Part shown: one piece after another, positions 61,175-64,000 of the stretch
Position numbering within the stretch: position 1 is the stretch's first letter
Layout: each line of letters begins with the position of its first letter
DNA from: Peptostreptococcaceae bacterium
GTDB taxonomy: Bacteria; Bacillota; Clostridia; Peptostreptococcales; Peptostreptococcaceae
DNA length: 64,000 nucleotides
Direction of reading: 5' to 3'
Assembly (NCBI GenBank): GCA_902363255.1
Contig: CABIZO010000006.1
Span: forward strand, 62,001 to 126,000
The notes under the pieces: generated by a model
The model's database searches: none
The model's input: the letters and a program-made list of their open reading frames with translations, nothing else
What the model was told of the DNA's origin: nothing
Position numbers and translations under genes: made by a program

Positions 61175-61663
61175 TTAACTATTAATCAGTTCTGTATCTT
61201 TTTTTTCCATTGAAGTTAGTACCTTATTGTCTGATGGACTAAAATTATATAGCCTACTCAAACTTATAGACTTCTCATCTGGTGACATTAAATACTTTCT
61301 TATAGCAAATAATACACCAATTGCTATTACTCCTAAAAGTAAGTCTACCATGCCAGATGTTTTTGGAAGTAATATAAGCTTTCTTGCTATGGCATATAAT
61401 AATACTTCTAGTAGAACCCCCGGTATGTGTAAGGTTAGCATAACCATTAATTCAACACCTATTACTAACAATAAAGCCTCTGCTAAAAAACTATTTAACT
61501 GGCTATATTGTACTGGATTGCTGAAATCTACAATATATGCATAATAAACGCTCCTTACTAAATCCATTATCCCCAATAGTACAAGGATTAATATTACTAT
61601 AGATAATACGGTTTCAAAATTCTTTGATAGTTTTAATAATCTCTTGTCATGTTTTTTAATCAT
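61175..61663 (-). CDS. PsiE-like membrane protein
   Basis: The 162-residue protein has about four membrane segments (19-38, 58-80, 80-98, 100-120). The LLLVIGVELMVMLTLHIPGVLLEVLLYAIARKLIL region resembles phosphate-starvation PsiE-family proteins. Function unknown. It sits between queA and tgt, an uncommon place, without evident link to queuosine. AAAGGGGATATATT precedes the start. Confidence 0.65.
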   Translation of the reverse strand: MIKKHDKRLLKLSKNFETVLSIVILILVLLGIMDLVRSVYYAYIVDFSNPVQYSQLNSFLAEALLLVIGVELMVMLTLHIPGVLLEVLLYAIARKLILLPKTSGMVDLLLGVIAIGVLFAIRKYLMSPDEKSISLSRLYNFSPSDNKVLTSMEKKDTELINS

Positions 61664-61681
61664 AATATATCCCCTTTATTA

Positions 61682-62707
61682 TTATTTTATAAACATTGCA
61701 TCTCCAAAACTAAAGAATCTATAATGATTTTCTACTGCACATTTATATGCATTCAATACATTTTCTTTTCCAGCAAGAGCACTTACTAACATTATTAATG
61801 TTGACTCTGGTAAATGGAAATTTGTAATTAAATTATCTACAACCTTGAACTTGTATCCTGGATAAATAAATATTTTTGTCCATCCTGATGCTGCTTTCAT
61901 TTTACCATTTTCATCAGCTACAGATTCTATAGTTCTAGTACTAGTTGTACCCACTGTTATTACTCTATTACCATTTTCTTTAGCCTTATTAATTTTATCA
62001 GCTGCTTCTTGTGTAACCATATAATACTCAGAATGCATATCATGTTCTAGAACATCATCTACTTTTACTGGTCTAAAAGTTCCAAGTCCAACATGTAGAG
62101 TTACAAAAGCTAAATCGATACCCTTGTCCTTAATTTTTTGCAGTAATTCATCAGTAAAATGTAAACCTGCTGTCGGCGCTGCTGCTGATCCATTATGCTT
62201 AGAATAAACTGTTTGATATCTTTCTCTTTCTTCTAATCTCTCTGTTATATATGGTGGTAGTGGCATATTTCCTAGCTCATCTAAAACTTCTTCAAAAATA
62301 CCTTCATATTCAAATTTTACAATTCTAGCTCCATCATCGCCCATTCCAACAACTTCAGCTATAAGTTTTCCTTCTCCAAAAGAAAACCTTGTGCCTATTT
62401 TAGCTCTTTTACCTGGTTTTACTAAAGTTTCCCAAGTATCATCTTCATTTCTTTTTAGAAGTAAAAACTCTATTTTACCGCCAGTTCCTTCTTTAGAACC
62501 AATTAGTCTTGCAGGGATAACCCTTGTATCGTTTAATACAAGGCAATCTCCCGGATTTAAATAATCTATTATGTCTTTAAAAATTTTATAACTTACTTCG
62601 CCTGTTTCTTTGTCTAGTACCATCAGTTTAGAACTTGATCTGTCTAAAATAGGTACTTGGGCAATTAATTCGTCTGGTAAATCAAAATAAAAATCGCTTG
62701 TTTTCAA
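61682..62707 (-). CDS. queA: S-adenosylmethionine:tRNA ribosyltransferase-isomerase
   Basis: QueA moves the ribosyl part of SAM to preQ1 in tRNA, giving epoxyqueuosine. The 341-residue protein has DFYFDLPDELIAQVP at the start, VLNDTRVIPARL, and HVGLGTFRPV and TNFHLPESTLIMLVSAL in the C-terminal half, all family signatures. The start is a TTG at 62707, with AAGGACG nine nt upstream; a TTG six codons earlier overlaps the ribosome site itself. It lies after ruvB and before the PsiE-like and tgt genes. Confidence 0.95.
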   Translation of the reverse strand: MKTSDFYFDLPDELIAQVPILDRSSSKLMVLDKETGEVSYKIFKDIIDYLNPGDCLVLNDTRVIPARLIGSKEGTGGKIEFLLLKRNEDDTWETLVKPGKRAKIGTRFSFGEGKLIAEVVGMGDDGARIVKFEYEGIFEEVLDELGNMPLPPYITERLEERERYQTVYSKHNGSAAAPTAGLHFTDELLQKIKDKGIDLAFVTLHVGLGTFRPVKVDDVLEHDMHSEYYMVTQEAADKINKAKENGNRVITVGTTSTRTIESVADENGKMKAASGWTKIFIYPGYKFKVVDNLITNFHLPESTLIMLVSALAGKENVLNAYKCAVENHYRFFSFGDAMFIK

Positions 62708-62823
62708 TGTTAAACGTCCTTTCAAAAATATATTACCTTAAACATACAACTACCATAATAACAAAAAATCTAATTTTTTTCTACTATAAGAATTCGTACA
62801 TTTATATGTGTAATATTATCATT

Positions 62824-63840
62824 CTACTTTTCTGGATAATTTATATTTAAATGTTTATAAGCATTTGGCATAGCTATTCTTCCCCTTGGACTTCTATTGA
62901 TAAATCCAAGTTGAAGTAAATATGGCTCATAAACATCTTCTATTGTATTTCTGTCTTCTCCTATGGATGCAGCTAAAGTATCTAGTCCCACAGGTCCACC
63001 TTTAAACTTATTTATTATTGTTAATAGTAATTTTTCGTCTACATAGTCCAATCCTAAACTATCAACACCTATCATTTCTAACGCTTGGTCTGCTACCTCT
63101 GAAGTTATGTTTCCATCTGCCCTAACCTGAGCATAATCTCTAACTCTTTTTAGCAATCTATTTGCTATCCTTGGTGTTCCTCTAGAACGTCTAGCAATTT
63201 CCATTGCTCCTCTATGTTCTATTTCTGCGCCTAATATATTTGCTGATCTTATTACTATATTTGTCAGTTCATCAACTGTATAATAATCAAGTTTACATAT
63301 AACTCCAAATCTATCTCTAAGTGGATTTGTAAGCATGCCTGCTCTTGTTGTTGCTCCTATAAGAGTAAACTTAGGCAAATCAAGCCTTATACTCCTAGCT
63401 GATGGACCCTTACCTATTATTATATCTATACAATAATCTTCCATAGCAGGGTATAGAACTTCTTCTACACTTCTATTTATTCTGTGTATTTCATCTATAA
63501 ATAGTACATCATTTTCATTTAAATTTGTTAGTATAGCTGCCAAGTCTCCCGCTCTTTCTATTGCTGGCCCTGATGTTATTCTAAGATTAACACCCATTTC
63601 ACTAGCTATAATACTTGCCAATGTAGTTTTACCAAGTCCTGGAGGTCCATATAATAGAACATGATCAAGAGGTTCATTTCTACTCTTTGCAGCTTCAATA
63701 AATATTGATAACTGCTCTTTCGCTTTTTCTTGGCCTAAATAATCAGCTAAAAATTTAGGTCTCAAGTTGTTTTCTATATCAACATCATCATTTTGCATAC
63801 TCGATGTAATTATTCTGTCTTCATCTTCAAATCCGTACAA
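62824..63840 (-). CDS. ruvB: Holliday junction helicase RuvB
   Basis: The 338-residue AAA+ motor drives branch migration with RuvA. Walker A GPPGLGKTTLA lies near residue 66, Walker B LFIDEIHR near 115, and a C-terminal winged helix (about 260-335, including RTPRGRIAMPNAY-like NRSPRGRIAMPNAY). The start is a TTG with GGGGGAAATTAA upstream; no ATG is nearby. ruvA ends about 20 nt upstream. Confidence 0.97.
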   Translation of the reverse strand: MYGFEDEDRIITSSMQNDDVDIENNLRPKFLADYLGQEKAKEQLSIFIEAAKSRNEPLDHVLLYGPPGLGKTTLASIIASEMGVNLRITSGPAIERAGDLAAILTNLNENDVLFIDEIHRINRSVEEVLYPAMEDYCIDIIIGKGPSARSIRLDLPKFTLIGATTRAGMLTNPLRDRFGVICKLDYYTVDELTNIVIRSANILGAEIEHRGAMEIARRSRGTPRIANRLLKRVRDYAQVRADGNITSEVADQALEMIGVDSLGLDYVDEKLLLTIINKFKGGPVGLDTLAASIGEDRNTIEDVYEPYLLQLGFINRSPRGRIAMPNAYKHLNINYPEK

Positions 63841-63860
63841 TTAATTTCCCCCTCTCTATA

Positions 63861-64000
63861 CTATCTTAATGATTTACTCATTAAATAACTTAATGATTTT
63901 TTAATAATATCCTCTGTATTTAATCTATCTTTTTTACATTTCTGTACAGCATCTTTTGATTCTTGTAAAGAATATCCTAATGCAACTAAAGCATCTACTG
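63861..64000 (-). CDS. ruvA: RuvA C-terminal end (partial, cut by window edge)
   Basis: The minus frame ends ...VDALVALGYSLQESKDAVQKCKKD...IIKKSLSYLMSKSLR with a TAG stop. The VDALVALGYS segment is typical of RuvA domain III, which binds RuvB. Position just ahead of ruvB agrees. The rest of the gene is outside the window. Confidence 0.9.
   Translation of the reverse strand, partial: VDALVALGYSLQESKDAVQKCKKDRLNTEDIIKKSLSYLMSKSLR

Overview
This window is AT-rich, gram-positive, spore-former DNA. Markers for Clostridia are an alpha/beta-type small acid-soluble spore protein, SigI/RsgI, SCIFF with its radical SAM maturase, class III (oxygen-sensitive) ribonucleotide reductase, formate-tetrahydrofolate ligase and many clostridial ferredoxin-like proteins. 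The gene order recJ-apt-relA-dtd-MBL hydrolase-hemZ-hisS-aspS and ruvA-ruvB-queA-tgt-yajC-SCIFF suggests the family Peptostreptococcaceae (Paraclostridium/Romboutsia/Clostridioides neighbourhood). That placement is an inference from memory of gene order, not a search. No rRNA, tRNA, insertion sequence, CRISPR array or clear prophage was seen. The window starts inside one possible gene and ends inside ruvA.

Layout. 0-10.5 kb: a YaiI-like protein, the sigI-rsgI signalling pair (RsgI ends in a polyaspartate tail), an aldo/keto reductase, a MarR-controlled heterodimeric ABC exporter with a palindromic operator, an unknown protein and a LysM-rich GH25 lysozyme. 10.7-17 kb: a CoA-disulfide-reductase-type flavoprotein with an odd thioredoxin-like partner, threonine ammonia-lyase with a structured leader, a TipAS-type MerR regulator, a BFD-like [2Fe-2S] protein, a membrane protein, a possible C-rich-loop small RNA and a LysR regulator. 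17-25.5 kb: a winged-helix-like protein preceded by a nine-G tract, a pspA/zinc-ribbon/SPFH envelope-stress operon like ydjF-G-I of Bacillus subtilis, fhs, and a glucose-type PTS EIICBA with a cre-like palindrome upstream.

25.7-36.4 kb is the most accessory part. It holds an unknown helical protein, a GGDEF/HD-GYP enzyme, an agrB-agrD peptide signalling operon with an extra membrane protein but no receptor kinase, a SASP, a Nif11-type leader peptide with an acidic aromatic core and no modifying enzyme beside it, cardiolipin synthase, a methyltransferase, a tocopherol-cyclase-like protein and a patatin. 36.5-41.9 kb is a deoxynucleotide block (dCMP deaminase, nrdD, folD, thyX, nrdG) with tandem NrdR-box-like sites upstream of nrdD. 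Together these genes would make dNTPs and dTMP anaerobically. 42-45.2 kb has a polyferredoxin, a Cys/His-rich small protein and three DNA-repair genes (AlkD-like, nfo, ogt). A 0.7 kb non-coding stretch with an orphan terminator follows.

45.8-64 kb is a largely co-directional minus-strand housekeeping region: aspS, hisS, hemZ, an MBL hydrolase, dtd, relA, apt, recJ, a gamma-carbonic-anhydrase-like protein, the SCIFF maturase and SCIFF ranthipeptide precursor, a small membrane protein, yajC, tgt, a PsiE-like protein, queA, ruvB and the end of ruvA. The most promising leads for something undescribed are the kinase-less Agr locus beside a c-di-GMP enzyme, the orphan Nif11 peptide, the two candidate small RNAs, and several unusual translation-initiation arrangements.
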